Shown: positions 8,600-18,093, numbered from the stretch's first letter. The stretch: 59,811 nt of DNA from Gelidibacter salicanalis (GCF_016469035.1 NZ_JAEHJZ010000038.1:12180-71990), one strand, 5' to 3'. Notes: generated by a model not told the origin, from the letters alone. A program made the numbers and translations.

Positions 8600-8959
8600 T
8601 TAGAAATGATAAAACGCATTTTCATAATGCGTTACTTCTTCTCTGCTCTTGTTTTTTAAAACGGCAATAATATCGAAACGTGATTCTAGCTCAATTTCAT
8701 TCTCAATAATAAAAGCGTCCATGGCTTTGACCAATAATTTGATTTTACTGGGCGTTACAAAATCTTGAGGATCTCCAAAAAAGTCTGAGTTTCGGGTTTT
8801 GACTTCCACACAAACCATCATATGTTCATGCTTTGCAATGATATCAATCTCCGCTTTTTGATAGAAATAGTTTTTGCATACAATCTCGTAACCCTTGGAG
8901 AGTAGGTAGTTTACGGCAAGTTTTTCGCCTATTTTACCGAGTTCGTTATGGTGCGCCAT
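8600..8959 (-). CDS. yraN: YraN/UPF0102 family endonuclease-like protein
   Basis: About 119 residues, the normal family length. The Holliday-junction-resolvase-like, restriction-endonuclease-fold signature is seen in order: GKIGEKLAVNYLLSKGYEI, then KAEIDIIAKH (the ExD part), then VCVEVKTRNSD (the ExK part). The biological role of YraN is not settled; recombination or DNA repair is inferred from the fold. The ATG at 8959 (MAHHNELGK) is used in place of a TTG two codons earlier. The 5' side borders a low-complexity repeat tract. Confidence 0.9.
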   Translation of the reverse strand: MAHHNELGKIGEKLAVNYLLSKGYEIVCKNYFYQKAEIDIIAKHEHMMVCVEVKTRNSDFFGDPQDFVTPSKIKLLVKAMDAFIIENEIELESRFDIIAVLKNKSREEVTHYENAFYHF

Positions 8960-8965
8960 TGGCAA

Positions 8966-9100
8966 TGTTTAGTTGGTAGTCTTCAGTTGGCAGTTTTCAG
9001 TCTTCAGTATTCAGTTGGCAATTTTCAGTTGGTCTTCTCTCTTCTCTCTTCTCTATTCTCTATTCTCTATTCTCTATTCAGTATTCAGTATTCAATTGCG
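8966..9100. repeat. Low-complexity intergenic tract of CAGTTGGCA / CAGTATT / TCTATTC repeats
   Basis: Two kinds of short degenerate repeats lie between yraN and the S66 peptidase gene. From about 8968 to 9032 variants of TTCAGTTGGCAGTTTTCAG and TTCAGTATTCAGT recur; from about 9033 to 9078 CTCTTCTCT and CTATTCTCTATT units repeat in tandem; then CAGTATTCAGTATTCA closes the tract. There is no coding signal. Such tracts occur between flavobacterial genes in my experience and probably spread by slippage or recombination; function unknown. Confidence 0.8.
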
Positions 9101-9120
9101 GTTGCCCTATGAAACCGAGC

Positions 9121-10140
9121 CTAGTTTTTAAATTTTACCGTACTGGCTTCCTTACCTACAGAAAGTTCAACAGTGCGCCCAAAAATCAGTGCTCTATTAT
9201 CATCTTCATGACCTGCTGGCATTTTAAAAGCAATTGGAAAATTATATTCTGACAAGGCATCTAAAATCAGTTGTTCCATAGAAGTCCCCCAAGGGGTTGT
9301 GTTTTTTCTGACTTTAGAAAAATCGCCTACAATCACCCCTTTACAATTATCAAAATATCCAGCACGTTTCAAACTTTGTAACATGCGGTCTACACTGTAA
9401 GCATATTCTCCAACTTCTTCAATAAATAAAATACTTCCTGAGATGTCAATGCTCGTTTTAGACCCTAGCATACTGTATAATAAACTCAAATTCCCACCAA
9501 CCAACGGTCCGGTAACAGTGCCTATTTTGTTATAGGTGGAGCTTTCTAAGCTATAGGCTAAAGGTTTTCCAAAAAGCGCATCTTTCAAAGTTTGCACAGT
9601 TTCTTTGATGTCTTCTAAATTTTCAGTCACACTAACGGCCATCATGGCGTGCATAGACTCAAAGCCTTCTACATTCAGTTGGCTGTGCAATGCGGTGATG
9701 TCAGAATAGCCAATGACCCATTTCGGATTTTTTCTGAATTTGGTATAATCTAATTTGTCAATAATTCTAATCGTACCGTAACCACCCCGAGCAGCCCATA
9801 TGGCACTAATAGTCGGGTCATCCATAGCCTCTTGAAAATCGGCACAACGCTCCGCATCCGTACCTGCAAAATGGTTTCCATCAGCAAACAAATGGGTACC
9901 CAAAACGGTGTGCAATCCCCAACTGCTCAGCAAATCCTGCGCACGTTTTATTTCCGCCGTTCGGTTTTTTAAAATCCCAGAAGGGGCCACAATGGCTACC
10001 GTGTCTCCCACCTTTAAATACGGCGGACGCACAAGGGTATGCTGTTTTATAATTGACGATTTTTCTTGTGCAGAGAACTCCTGTGCTCCTAACAGCACGA
10101 ATAAGCAAGTTATTACGACGGTAAATGTGATTTTCGACAT
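9121..10140 (-). CDS. LD-carboxypeptidase, peptidase family S66, exported
   Basis: Serine peptidase of the LdcA/MccF family that trims the terminal D-alanine from murein tetrapeptides or acts on related peptides. The protein is about 339 residues, with an N-terminal signal peptide (TFTVVITCLFVLLGAQEFSA) that points to the periplasm; LdcA of E. coli is cytoplasmic, so this is a variant. S66 motifs are visible: ARGGYGTIRIIDKLDY, VIGYSDITALHSQL with the nucleophile Ser near residue 145, FIEEVGEYAYSVDRML with the Glu near 238, and MPAGHEDDN with the His near 309. The start at 10140 is chosen because it directly begins the signal peptide. Confidence 0.88.
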   Translation of the reverse strand: MSKITFTVVITCLFVLLGAQEFSAQEKSSIIKQHTLVRPPYLKVGDTVAIVAPSGILKNRTAEIKRAQDLLSSWGLHTVLGTHLFADGNHFAGTDAERCADFQEAMDDPTISAIWAARGGYGTIRIIDKLDYTKFRKNPKWVIGYSDITALHSQLNVEGFESMHAMMAVSVTENLEDIKETVQTLKDALFGKPLAYSLESSTYNKIGTVTGPLVGGNLSLLYSMLGSKTSIDISGSILFIEEVGEYAYSVDRMLQSLKRAGYFDNCKGVIVGDFSKVRKNTTPWGTSMEQLILDALSEYNFPIAFKMPAGHEDDNRALIFGRTVELSVGKEASTVKFKN

Positions 10141-10183
10141 AATGTAAAAATACATTTTTTTTCTAAATCGAGGTCAAAATGTG

Positions 10184-10191
10184 TACTTTTG
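10184..10191 (+). promoter_or_regulatory. Flavobacterial -7 promoter element for metG
   Basis: TACTTTTG matches TAnnTTTG. Its position shows that the long open frame before 10301 is leader, not protein. Confidence 0.6.
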
Positions 10192-10211
10192 TGGCCTCTT
10201 TGAGGAGACTG

Positions 10212-10285
10212 ATGTCAGGTTGAGCGCAGTCGAAACCTTTAAAGATTTAAAATTAACTAACACCTCTCGACTTCGCTCGAGGTTA
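10212..10285. repeat. Pair of REP-like palindromes in the metG leader
   Basis: Two related imperfect palindromes lie about 35 bases apart. The first, near 10216-10237, is AGGTTGAGCGCAGTCGAAAC plus CT. The second, near 10263-10283, holds CTCGACTTCGCTCGAG, a 5-bp stem with a 6-base loop. The cores (GAGCGCAGTCGA and TCGACTTCGCTC) are related as near reverse complements, so the pair may fold on itself. This type of element is scattered between flavobacterial genes; here it is inside the transcribed leader. Confidence 0.6.
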
Positions 10286-10300
10286 CAGATTTCACAAACA

Positions 10301-12394
10301 ATGAACCATCCAAAACGCTATACCATTACCGCCGCATTACCTTACACTAATGGACCCATCCACATTGGCCATTTGGCTGGGGTGTATGTACCTGCAGATA
10401 TTTATGCCCGTTATTTAAGACTTATTGGAAAGGATGTCGCATTTATCTGCGGAAGCGATGAACACGGTGTGCCTATTACTATAAAAGCAAAAAAAGAAGG
10501 CGTCACCCCTCAAGATATTGTGGATAAATACCACGCCATCATCAAAACATCTTTTGAGGATTTTGGAATCAGTTTTGACAACTATTCACGCACTTCTGCA
10601 AAAATCCATCATGACACGGCCCAAGAATTTTTCAAAACCTTGTACAACAAAGGTGAATTTATTGAGGAAGTTACCGAACAACTCTATGATGCTGAAGCCG
10701 ATCAGTTTTTAGCCGATCGTTTTGTAACGGGAACCTGTCCTAAATGCGGAAATGAAGAAGCCTATGGCGACCAATGTGAAAAATGTGGAAGCAGTTTGAA
10801 TGCTACGGATTTGATCAATCCAAAATCGGCAATTACCGGCAACGTTCCCACTTTAAAACAAACCAAGCACTGGTTTTTGCCTTTAGACAAGCACGAAGCG
10901 TTTTTAAAAGAATGGATTTTAGAAGGTCATAAAAAGGATTGGAAACCCAATGTTTACGGACAAGTCAAATCTTGGATTGACGATGGCTTACGCCCAAGGG
11001 CAGTCACTAGAGATTTGGATTGGGGGATTCCTGTACCAATTGAAGGCGCTGATGGAAAAGTGTTGTATGTGTGGTTTGATGCGCCTATTGGCTACATCTC
11101 CTCTACCAAGGAATGGGCCGATCGGGTTGGCAAAGATTGGGAACCCTATTGGAAAGACAAAGACACCAAGTTGGTGCATTTTATAGGGAAAGACAATATT
11201 GTATTTCACTGTATTATTTTTCCAGCCATGTTAAAAGCAGAAGGTTCTTATATTTTACCAGATAATGTACCTGCCAACGAGTTCTTGAATTTAGAAGGCA
11301 ACAAATTGTCTACCTCAAAAAACTGGGCGGTTTGGTTGCCGGAATATTTAGAGGAATTTCCAAATCAGCAGGATGTATTGCGCTATGCCTTAACGGCAAA
11401 TGCGCCTGAAACTAAGGATAATGATTTTACTTGGAAAGATTTCCAAGCCCGAAATAATAACGAGTTGGTGGCCATTTTTGGCAATTTCATCAATCGCGTG
11501 GTAGTGTTGACCGACAAATACTATGGTGGTGTAGTTCCTGAAGCTTCAGAATTTAGCGACGTAGATCAGGACACCTTAGCGGCTTTAAAGGCCTACCCAG
11601 ACGTGATTGCCAGTTCTATTGAACGCTACAGATTTAGGGAAGCGAGTCAGGAATTGCTAAACTTAGCTCGAATGGGCAATAAATATTTGGCCGATGAAGA
11701 ACCGTGGAAATTGGTAAAAACAGATGAAGTCCGTACCAAAACCATCATGTTTGTTGCCCTTCAAATAGCTTCTGCCTTAGCAACCTTAAGTGAACCGTTT
11801 TTACCATTTACGTCTGATAAATTAAAATCAATCCTCGGGATCAACTCAAGTGATGCAATTCAGGAAAATCTTATGAATAATTCATGGAATGATATTTCAT
11901 CAAAAGATGTATTGCTTCCTACCGGACATCAAATTGGAAAAGCAGAATTGTTATTTTCAAAAATTGAAGACGACACCATTCAACAACAATTAGACAAACT
12001 GGTGGCCAGCAAAAAAGCAAACGAAGTGGCGAATAGAAAAGTAGAACCTCAAAAAGAAACCATCACCTTTGAAGATTTTTCAAAATTGGATATGCGTGTG
12101 GGGACCATTATTGAGGCAGAAAAAATGCCAAAAGCGAATAAGTTATTGGTATTAAAAGTGGACACAGGTATTGATGTACGCACCATTGTTTCAGGAATTG
12201 CAGAAAGTTTTACCGCGGAAGAAGTGATTGGAAAACGCGTAACGGTGCTGGTCAATTTGGCACCAAGAGCCTTGAGAGGCGTTGAAAGTGAAGGCATGAT
12301 TTTAATGACAGAAGCTGAAGACGGGAAACTGGTATTTGTAAATCCTGATACCACAACAGGCGCAAAAGTGCCTAACGGATTGCAAATAAGTTAA
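10301..12394 (+). CDS. metG: Methionyl-tRNA synthetase
   Basis: Charges tRNA-Met with methionine. The product is 697 residues. The class I signature HIGH is at residues 21-24, the zinc knuckle ([18 protein letters not shown]) near residues 145-162, and the KMSKS equivalent is KLSTSK near 335-340. The C-terminal 110 residues form the Trbp111-like OB-fold tRNA-binding domain ([20 protein letters not shown]), which marks the homodimeric type. The ATG at 10301 ([19 protein letters not shown]) is chosen because the in-frame sequence before it is promoter and repeat. A roughly 100-base leader carries two palindromes that could affect expression. Confidence 0.97.
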   Translation: MNHPKRYTITAALPYTNGPIHIGHLAGVYVPADIYARYLRLIGKDVAFICGSDEHGVPITIKAKKEGVTPQDIVDKYHAIIKTSFEDFGISFDNYSRTSAKIHHDTAQEFFKTLYNKGEFIEEVTEQLYDAEADQFLADRFVTGTCPKCGNEEAYGDQCEKCGSSLNATDLINPKSAITGNVPTLKQTKHWFLPLDKHEAFLKEWILEGHKKDWKPNVYGQVKSWIDDGLRPRAVTRDLDWGIPVPIEGADGKVLYVWFDAPIGYISSTKEWADRVGKDWEPYWKDKDTKLVHFIGKDNIVFHCIIFPAMLKAEGSYILPDNVPANEFLNLEGNKLSTSKNWAVWLPEYLEEFPNQQDVLRYALTANAPETKDNDFTWKDFQARNNNELVAIFGNFINRVVVLTDKYYGGVVPEASEFSDVDQDTLAALKAYPDVIASSIERYRFREASQELLNLARMGNKYLADEEPWKLVKTDEVRTKTIMFVALQIASALATLSEPFLPFTSDKLKSILGINSSDAIQENLMNNSWNDISSKDVLLPTGHQIGKAELLFSKIEDDTIQQQLDKLVASKKANEVANRKVEPQKETITFEDFSKLDMRVGTIIEAEKMPKANKLLVLKVDTGIDVRTIVSGIAESFTAEEVIGKRVTVLVNLAPRALRGVESEGMILMTEAEDGKLVFVNPDTTTGAKVPNGLQIS

Positions 12395-12435
12395 AAACGC
12401 ATTTTTCTTTTTTAACATAACTTGAAACAGTTCTG

Positions 12436-12443
12436 TATCTTTG
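12436..12443 (+). promoter_or_regulatory. Flavobacterial -7 element for the META lipoprotein gene
   Basis: TATCTTTG matches TAnnTTTG exactly, 29 bases upstream of the ATG at 12473. Confidence 0.55.
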
Positions 12444-12472
12444 AGTAACACAACCCTATAACTTTATACACC

Positions 12473-12940
12473 ATGAAATACGTTTTAAGTTTATCACTAC
12501 TTTGTTGCCTGATTCTTTTTAGTTGCAAAACTCAAGAAGCCCCACAAACAAAAACTGAAACTCCTGATACTAAAGCTGAAGCACAACTTGTGGGCTCCAA
12601 ATGGGTATTGACCAAACTCAATGGGGACATTTTAAACCTTAGCAATACAGAGCTAGAACAACCATTTATAAAGCTGACTGCAAAAGATCGTGGCGTTGGT
12701 GGCAATGGTGGCTGTAACGCCTTTGGAGGCACCTTTAGGTTAAAAGATAATCAGAATATTGAGTTTTCTCAAATGCTGGCAACAATGAAGTACTGTGATG
12801 ATAACGGCATTGAAAGTGTTTTTATGGGCAATATACATAAAGCAGCCAGTTACATCATTGTCAATAATGAATTGACTTTTAAAGACGAAAATGGCTATGT
12901 TTTAGCCACGTTTGAAATCGCTGTAGAAAACAAAAAGTAA
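12473..12940 (+). CDS. META/HslJ-domain lipoprotein
   Basis: 155 residues. A lipobox (LCCLILFSC) near residue 18 marks a lipoprotein. The remainder is one META domain as in E. coli HslJ: GSKWVLTKLNG, then GGNGGCNAFGGTF (family GxxGCNxxxG) and MATMKYC-like LATMKYCDDN with a second conserved cysteine. HslJ-type domains are linked to heat or novobiocin resistance, but the biochemical function is not known. The next gene encodes a second META-domain lipoprotein, so the two may be duplicates by descent. Confidence 0.83.
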   Translation: MKYVLSLSLLCCLILFSCKTQEAPQTKTETPDTKAEAQLVGSKWVLTKLNGDILNLSNTELEQPFIKLTAKDRGVGGNGGCNAFGGTFRLKDNQNIEFSQMLATMKYCDDNGIESVFMGNIHKAASYIIVNNELTFKDENGYVLATFEIAVENKK

Positions 12941-13025
12941 CCAAAACTTCATGTTAAGATTCCTTTAAAATTTTTTTGGGGTCATCGTATTTCGATAAAT
13001 TCCCTAAAATCAAAATCTAAAAACA

Positions 13026-13811
13026 ATGAAAAGCACACTTATAAACAGTTTAGGTCTTACTTTATTATTGGTAGTTTGGAGTTGCAATTCCGGAACTAAA
13101 AAAGAAACACAACCTATGGACCCGTCTCAGATGGAGGCGAAGGCAGATAACAGTCAAAACTCCTTAGATTGGGCGGGAACTTATGAAGGCGTAGTGCCGT
13201 GTGCTTCCTGTGAAGGCATTAAAACCGTTGTAACCATCAATGACGATAATACCTATTTGGTAAAAGAAACCTATTTAGGAAATGAGCCAACCTCATTCGA
13301 ATCTAAAGGTACTTTTAAATGGGATGATCAGGGTCAAAAATTACTTTTATCAGACTCAGATAGACACCCCTATTTTGTGGGAGAAAACACCTTAACGTTG
13401 TTGGATGCCGACGGTAATAGACCTACTGGAGAATTAAAATCTGCCTATGTTTTAAAGAAAGTTACGGACCAATTGGTAGGTGAAAAATGGCATTTGGTTG
13501 CTTTTAGAGGCGATGAAATTCAGCTTAAGGAAGCCAAAGGAGGCCATCCATTTGTGGAATTTAATGATGATTTCACCATACATGGCAATACTGGTTGTAA
13601 TGATTTACAGGGCGCCTACGAGGTTGGGGATGCGTTGAAACTTAAATTCTCCAAGTTGATCAACACACTTAAATCATGTCCGGAAATGGAAACTGAAAAT
13701 GAATTTATAAAAACCATGAATGCCACCAGGTCTTATGCCTTTGAAAAGCGCGCTTTGGTTATGTATGATGAAAATCATCAAAAATTGGCCACCTTTAAGG
13801 CAGCTAATTAA
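13026..13811 (+). CDS. Lipoprotein with NlpE-like and META domains
   Basis: 261 residues in three parts. A lipoprotein signal (LLLVVWSC) comes first. Residues about 45-145 match the N-terminal domain of NlpE (copper homeostasis and adhesion lipoprotein), with WAGTYEGVVPCASCEGIKT, whose CxxC can form a disulfide or bind copper. Residues about 150-260 are a META/HslJ domain (GEKWHLVAFRGDE, GNTGCNDLQGAYE, and a cysteine in LKSCPEME). The domain order NlpE then META is recurrent in Bacteroidota lipoproteins. In E. coli NlpE activates the Cpx envelope-stress system; no Cpx pair is visible here, so a stress role is inference. A strong terminator follows. Confidence 0.85.
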   Translation: MKSTLINSLGLTLLLVVWSCNSGTKKETQPMDPSQMEAKADNSQNSLDWAGTYEGVVPCASCEGIKTVVTINDDNTYLVKETYLGNEPTSFESKGTFKWDDQGQKLLLSDSDRHPYFVGENTLTLLDADGNRPTGELKSAYVLKKVTDQLVGEKWHLVAFRGDEIQLKEAKGGHPFVEFNDDFTIHGNTGCNDLQGAYEVGDALKLKFSKLINTLKSCPEMETENEFIKTMNATRSYAFEKRALVMYDENHQKLATFKAAN

Positions 13812-13838
13812 GCTAAACTTTTATAGTCATAGAGCTCA

Positions 13839-13868
13839 AAACTGTTTGAAACCTCAAACAGTTTTTTT
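13839..13868 (+). terminator. Rho-independent terminator after the NlpE/META gene
   Basis: A 10-bp stem (AAACTGTTTG and CAAACAGTTT) with a 6-base loop runs into seven T residues. Confidence 0.8.
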
Positions 13869-13875
13869 ATCTTCC

Positions 13876-13883
13876 TATCTTTG
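13876..13883 (+). promoter_or_regulatory. Flavobacterial -7 promoter element for tex
   Basis: TATCTTTG matches TAnnTTTG, 23 bases upstream of the ATG and just after the previous terminator. Confidence 0.65.
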
Positions 13884-13906
13884 CAACCTATCTTTAAAAC
13901 GCAGCC

Positions 13907-16054
13907 ATGCAGTTGATTTCTTATATCATTTCCCAGACAAAACTTCCAGTATCTTCCGTTAAAAACACAGTTGAATTGTTGAACGAGGATGCCACAATTC
14001 CATTTATATCCAGATACAGAAAGGAACGCACGGGTAATCTTGATGAAGTGCAAATTGGCGATATTGTAAAATTTAAGGAACAATTTGAAGCCCTTGAAAA
14101 ACGAAAAACAGCGGTCTTAAAAGCAATTGAAGAACAAGAGGCTTTGACACCTGAATTACGTCAAAAAATTGAGAGTGTTCAAGACCTGACTACACTAGAA
14201 GATTTATACCTCCCCTTTAAAAAAAGCAGAAAAACTAAAGCCGACACGGCGCGACAAAACGGACTGGAACCCTTGGCTAAAATGATTATGAGTCAAAACG
14301 CTTCAAATCTGGAGGCACTTGCTTATAAATATGTTAAAGGAGATGTCGCTTCCGCAGATGACGCGTTGGAAGGCGCACGCCACATTATTGCCGAATGGAT
14401 TAATGAACGCACCGATGTTAGAACCAACATTCGTCAACAATTGGAGCGCTTTGCCATGATTTCAACAAAAGTCGTGAAGGCAAAAGCTGATGATACTTCG
14501 GCTGCGCTCAGCACAAGTGAAAACGCACAGAAATTTCGTGATTATTTTGATTGGGAAGAATCCTTAAGCCGTATCCCATCCCACAGATTATTGGCCATAT
14601 TACGCGCCGAAAGTGAAGGATTTATCAAATTTAAGATAGCCATTGATGATGCCAAAGCACTTTCCAAAATTGAAGATCGCATTGTACGCTCCAATAACGA
14701 GTGTGCAGATCAAATTAAAATCGCTAGTCAAGATGCCTACAAAAGATTATTGCTACCGTCCCTTTCCAATGAAGCCCTGCAAAATGCAAAACTAAAGGCG
14801 GATGAGGCAGCCATTTCAGTCTTCGCTAAAAATTTAAAACAATTACTGCTTGGCTCTCCATTGGGAGAAAAACGTATTCTCGCCATCGATCCCGGGTTCA
14901 GATCCGGATGCAAAGTGGTCTGTTTGGACGCTCAAGGCGGGTTACTTTATAACGAAACCATTTATCCGCATCCCCCAAAAAACGACACGATTGATGCTAT
15001 GAAAAAAATAAGTTCGTTGAGTGAAGCCTATCAAATTGAAGCAATTGCCATTGGCAACGGCACGGCATCAAGAGAGACGGAGGCTTTTATCAGAAAAATC
15101 AGATTTAAAGACGACATTCAAGTATTCGTGGTCAGTGAAGCTGGGGCCAGTATTTATTCGGCATCAAAAATAGCCCGAGATGAATTTCCAAATTATGACG
15201 TTACCGTTCGGGGTTCTGTATCCATCGGGAGACGTCTTCAAGATCCTTTGGCGGAACTTGTTAAGATTGATGCGAAATCTATCGGGGTTGGGCAATACCA
15301 ACACGATGTTGATCAGACCAAACTCAAAAAAGAATTGGATGTCGTAGTTGAAAGCTGTGTCAACGCCGTAGGTGTGAATCTGAATACGGCCAGCACGAGT
15401 TTATTGAGCTATGTGTCGGGAATCGGTCCAAAATTAGCTGAAAATATCGTGAATTATCGTGAAGAACACGGTGCTTTTAAGTCCCGAAAAGCCATTAAAA
15501 AAGTGCCCCGATTAGGTGGTAAAGCGTTTGAACAGGGTGCGGGATTTTTAAGAGTCAAATCGGCTAAAAATCCGTTGGACGATTCTGCAGTGCATCCTGA
15601 AAGCTATTCTATTGTAGAACAAATGGCTAAGGATTTAGGGAAAAATATATCAGACTTGATTGGTAACAAAACAGAACTCCAAAAATTAAATTTAAACACG
15701 TATTGCACGGAAACCATTGGACTTCCAACACTGCAAGACATCATCAAAGAATTGGAAAAACCGGGGTTGGATATTCGTGAGCAGGCTAAAGTGTTTACAT
15801 TTAATCAACTTATTAAAACCATCAATGATGTGGAAGCAGGACAATTGCTCCCGGGCATTATTAACAATGTCACGAATTTCGGAGCCTTTGTGGATATCGG
15901 CATCAAAGAAAGCGGCTTAATCCATGTATCCAATTTGTCCGATACGTTTGTTAGTGATGTGAATGCACATGTGTCCTTACACCAACAGGTTATTGTGAAG
16001 GTATTGGATGTGGATATTCCGCGAAAGCGCATTCAACTTAAACTGCACAAATGA
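13907..16054 (+). CDS. tex: Tex family RNA-binding transcription accessory protein
   Basis: 715 residues, cytoplasmic. The Tex layout is visible: an N-terminal helical region with FISRYRKERTGNLDE near residue 28, a YqgF/RNase H-like domain from about 320 (RILAIDPGFRSGCKVVCLD), tandem helix-hairpin-helix motifs near 490-560 (LSYVSGIGPKLAENIVNYRE), and a C-terminal S1 RNA-binding domain from about 645 (LLPGIINNVTNFGAFVDIGI). Tex proteins influence toxin expression and transcription in other bacteria; the precise role is unclear. The stop lies 4 bases from the convergent antiporter stop, leaving no room for a separate terminator. Confidence 0.95.
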   Translation: MQLISYIISQTKLPVSSVKNTVELLNEDATIPFISRYRKERTGNLDEVQIGDIVKFKEQFEALEKRKTAVLKAIEEQEALTPELRQKIESVQDLTTLEDLYLPFKKSRKTKADTARQNGLEPLAKMIMSQNASNLEALAYKYVKGDVASADDALEGARHIIAEWINERTDVRTNIRQQLERFAMISTKVVKAKADDTSAALSTSENAQKFRDYFDWEESLSRIPSHRLLAILRAESEGFIKFKIAIDDAKALSKIEDRIVRSNNECADQIKIASQDAYKRLLLPSLSNEALQNAKLKADEAAISVFAKNLKQLLLGSPLGEKRILAIDPGFRSGCKVVCLDAQGGLLYNETIYPHPPKNDTIDAMKKISSLSEAYQIEAIAIGNGTASRETEAFIRKIRFKDDIQVFVVSEAGASIYSASKIARDEFPNYDVTVRGSVSIGRRLQDPLAELVKIDAKSIGVGQYQHDVDQTKLKKELDVVVESCVNAVGVNLNTASTSLLSYVSGIGPKLAENIVNYREEHGAFKSRKAIKKVPRLGGKAFEQGAGFLRVKSAKNPLDDSAVHPESYSIVEQMAKDLGKNISDLIGNKTELQKLNLNTYCTETIGLPTLQDIIKELEKPGLDIREQAKVFTFNQLIKTINDVEAGQLLPGIINNVTNFGAFVDIGIKESGLIHVSNLSDTFVSDVNAHVSLHQQVIVKVLDVDIPRKRIQLKLHK

Positions 16055-16058
16055 TAAT

Positions 16059-17015
16059 CTATTGCAATTCCTGAACTACAAGATACGTGGTATAGCCCAT
16101 AAAGACCGCCAGTAATACCCCAGATTCCCATCGGTCTAAAGTCTTTCGTTTACCGGTAAACATGGCCATAAACAAAAATAAAGTTCCTCCTAAGAGAAAA
16201 TAGAGGTCTCTATTAAACACGGGGCTGAATTCAATTGGTCGCACCAAAGAACTCACCGAAAGAATAAGGAAAATATTAAAAATATTAGAGCCAATAATAT
16301 TCCCAATGGCAATATCGCTGTTCTTTTTAAGGGCAGCTACCACGCTCGTCATTAATTCTGGTAAGGACGTTCCAGCCGCAATAATGGTGAGACCGATAAT
16401 TTTTTCACTCACCCCTAAATTGCTGGCAATGGCCACCGCATTATCTACAATCAATTTCCCTCCAATGACCAAACCAATTAATCCCAGCACAATAAATCCC
16501 CAGATTTTATAGTTGGAAGCGGCAATCACAACCTCTTCAGTGGTTGAGACATCACTTTTCATCTGTTTATAAATATAAAACAGGAAGGAAAAAAACAAGA
16601 TGAGTAAGATAATTCCATCAATTCTTGAGATTCCTATATCTCCAATAATATAGCCATTAGCCAGTACCAAAAACACCAAGGCTGCCACTAAGGAAATGGG
16701 AATTTCTTTCCAAACGGTTGAGGATTGGACGACAATAGGAAAAATTAGACCTACAATACCCAAAATCATAAACAAGTTGAAATTGTTGCTACCAATAATG
16801 TTGCCCAAAACGATATCCGAATGGTTTTCAAATGACGCTACCGTATTGACCACCAATTCGGGCGCTGAAGTCCCGAAGGCCACAATAGTCAACCCGATGG
16901 CTAAATCTGGTATTTTATTCTTTTTGGCCAAAAGCGTAGAACCATTAACCATCCAATCGGCACCCTTAATAAGGAATACAAAACCTAAAACAACCAGAAA
17001 ACCAGAAATTAACAT
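16059..17015 (-). CDS. Calcium/sodium antiporter of the CaCA (YrbG) family
   Basis: Inner-membrane exchanger of 318 residues with about ten transmembrane helices. The two inverted alpha-repeats are visible: GLTIVAFGTSAPELVVN near residue 41 and GLTIIAAGTSLPELMTS near 197, each followed by GNIIGSN with ion-binding residues. The internal repeat and length match E. coli YrbG and Methanocaldococcus NCX. A short loop between the halves is rich in charged residues (KQMKSDVSTTEE). Ion specificity cannot be read from the sequence. Confidence 0.92.
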   Translation of the reverse strand: MLISGFLVVLGFVFLIKGADWMVNGSTLLAKKNKIPDLAIGLTIVAFGTSAPELVVNTVASFENHSDIVLGNIIGSNNFNLFMILGIVGLIFPIVVQSSTVWKEIPISLVAALVFLVLANGYIIGDIGISRIDGIILLILFFSFLFYIYKQMKSDVSTTEEVVIAASNYKIWGFIVLGLIGLVIGGKLIVDNAVAIASNLGVSEKIIGLTIIAAGTSLPELMTSVVAALKKNSDIAIGNIIGSNIFNIFLILSVSSLVRPIEFSPVFNRDLYFLLGGTLFLFMAMFTGKRKTLDRWESGVLLAVFMGYTTYLVVQELQ

Positions 17016-17082
17016 ACAGCGCTTTTATTAGTAAATGTAGCAGTTTAATTGACACAAAAATGCTCTGTAAATTATTTTATAG

Positions 17083-17148
17083 AAAAAAACCACCTCTGTT
17101 TTTCTGCTCCTTTGAAGACTTCCAAAGGATATAAGAGATGGCTTTTTT
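17083..17148 (-). terminator. Terminator-like structure downstream of the 167-residue membrane-anchored protein
   Basis: Read on the minus strand, an inner hairpin (TCCTTTG and CAAAGGA) sits within an outer imperfect pairing (GCCATCTCT with AGAGGTGG) and ends in seven T residues at about 17083-17089. Confidence 0.55.
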
Positions 17149-17163
17149 ATGTCTTTGTGCAGC

Positions 17164-17667
17164 TTACGCTGCCACGATGCTATTCTTATTGGATCTCTGT
17201 TTTTCAATTAGTGCCAACCATTTCTCAGCACGCGCAACTTCCTGATTTTGCGAGAAGTCATCCTCACCATTATATAAAGTAATTGCTACCGGATTGGTAT
17301 TTGACAGAAAGCTAAACTCCAAATCGAGCCGTGATAGTTCAGAATAGTGTTTATCACCATTATTGTAATCTTTGTTGATTTTATTAATAACACACTTTCT
17401 GACCTCATCCAGGTTTATTTTTTGGACTTTAGGCTCCGAATTTTGTGTATTGATATACATCAATAGGTTTCCTTGCTCTTGATAACCCAAGCAGGTATTA
17501 TTCCAAATTTCTATAGATGTAAATTGGACATTATTTGCTTTGGCTATAGCATCAAAAGCCTTCTTCTTTTTTGAAATGCCACTTTTTTCGGCTATGACAA
17601 ACCAAACTACAGGCACTATTACGAATAATGATACGAGTATCATCACCAAATTCATTGATAAATTCAT
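17164..17667 (-). CDS. Hypothetical membrane-anchored protein, 167 residues
   Basis: I do not recognise the family. One transmembrane helix lies near the N-terminus (MILVSLFVIVPVVWFVIAE, residues about 9-27) followed by a basic stretch (KSGISKKKKAFD), which would keep the remaining 135 residues in the cytoplasm. The soluble part has a mixed alpha/beta look with a conserved-looking LDLEFSFLSNTNPVAITLYNG. The gene stands alone between the antiporter and a second small membrane protein, with a terminator after it. Function unknown. Confidence 0.65.
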   Translation of the reverse strand: MNLSMNLVMILVSLFVIVPVVWFVIAEKSGISKKKKAFDAIAKANNVQFTSIEIWNNTCLGYQEQGNLLMYINTQNSEPKVQKINLDEVRKCVINKINKDYNNGDKHYSELSRLDLEFSFLSNTNPVAITLYNGEDDFSQNQEVARAEKWLALIEKQRSNKNSIVAA

Positions 17668-17748
17668 TGTTTTATATTTTAATTATAGATAGACTTATAG
17701 GGGTGTCGTGCAACACCTCATGGATTATTTCTCAAATTAAATAAGCGT

Positions 17749-18093
17749 CTATGTAAACCAATGAAATGGAAAAATAATGGCTTTTGTGGTAAGATTGACC
17801 ATGATTTGCTGGCCAATAGTATAATATGAAAGTTGATAATTTAAAGGCGCTACAGTGTTCTCGCTTAGCTTAAATGGCCGCGGAAACGTTTTCCCACTTG
17901 GCGTCTCGTAAGTAAACGATTGGTTGACATCAAGAACCGCATCATACGAGAACGGTACATGCTCTTGATCTTTTGACGCCACAATCTTGTCCACCGGATT
18001 ATAAGATGCCGTTGGCAATGCTGTCAGATCAGAAGATCCGAGCATCATCATCCACCCAAAGATGTAAAGTATGGCGCCTTGTAATATGAACAT
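17749..18093 (-). CDS. Hypothetical small membrane-associated protein, 114 residues
   Basis: I do not recognise it. The N-terminus is one hydrophobic helix (FILQGAILYIFGWMMML) that could be an uncleaved anchor; the rest is a polar domain with many beta-branched residues, ending in another hydrophobic patch (TKAIIFPFHWFT). The gene lies upstream of the 167-residue membrane protein on the same strand, 80 bases away, so the two may be cotranscribed. No motif suggests a reaction. Confidence 0.5.
   Translation of the reverse strand: MFILQGAILYIFGWMMMLGSSDLTALPTASYNPVDKIVASKDQEHVPFSYDAVLDVNQSFTYETPSGKTFPRPFKLSENTVAPLNYQLSYYTIGQQIMVNLTTKAIIFPFHWFT

Noticed and set aside
10181-10300. In-frame extension of MetG by 40 residues.
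   Set aside because: It overlaps the -7 element and palindromic repeats, and homologues start at the [13 protein letters not shown] segment.
12049-12354. A 101-codon antisense frame in metG.
   Set aside because: It lies fully inside the conserved tRNA-binding domain of metG, has no promoter and resembles no protein.
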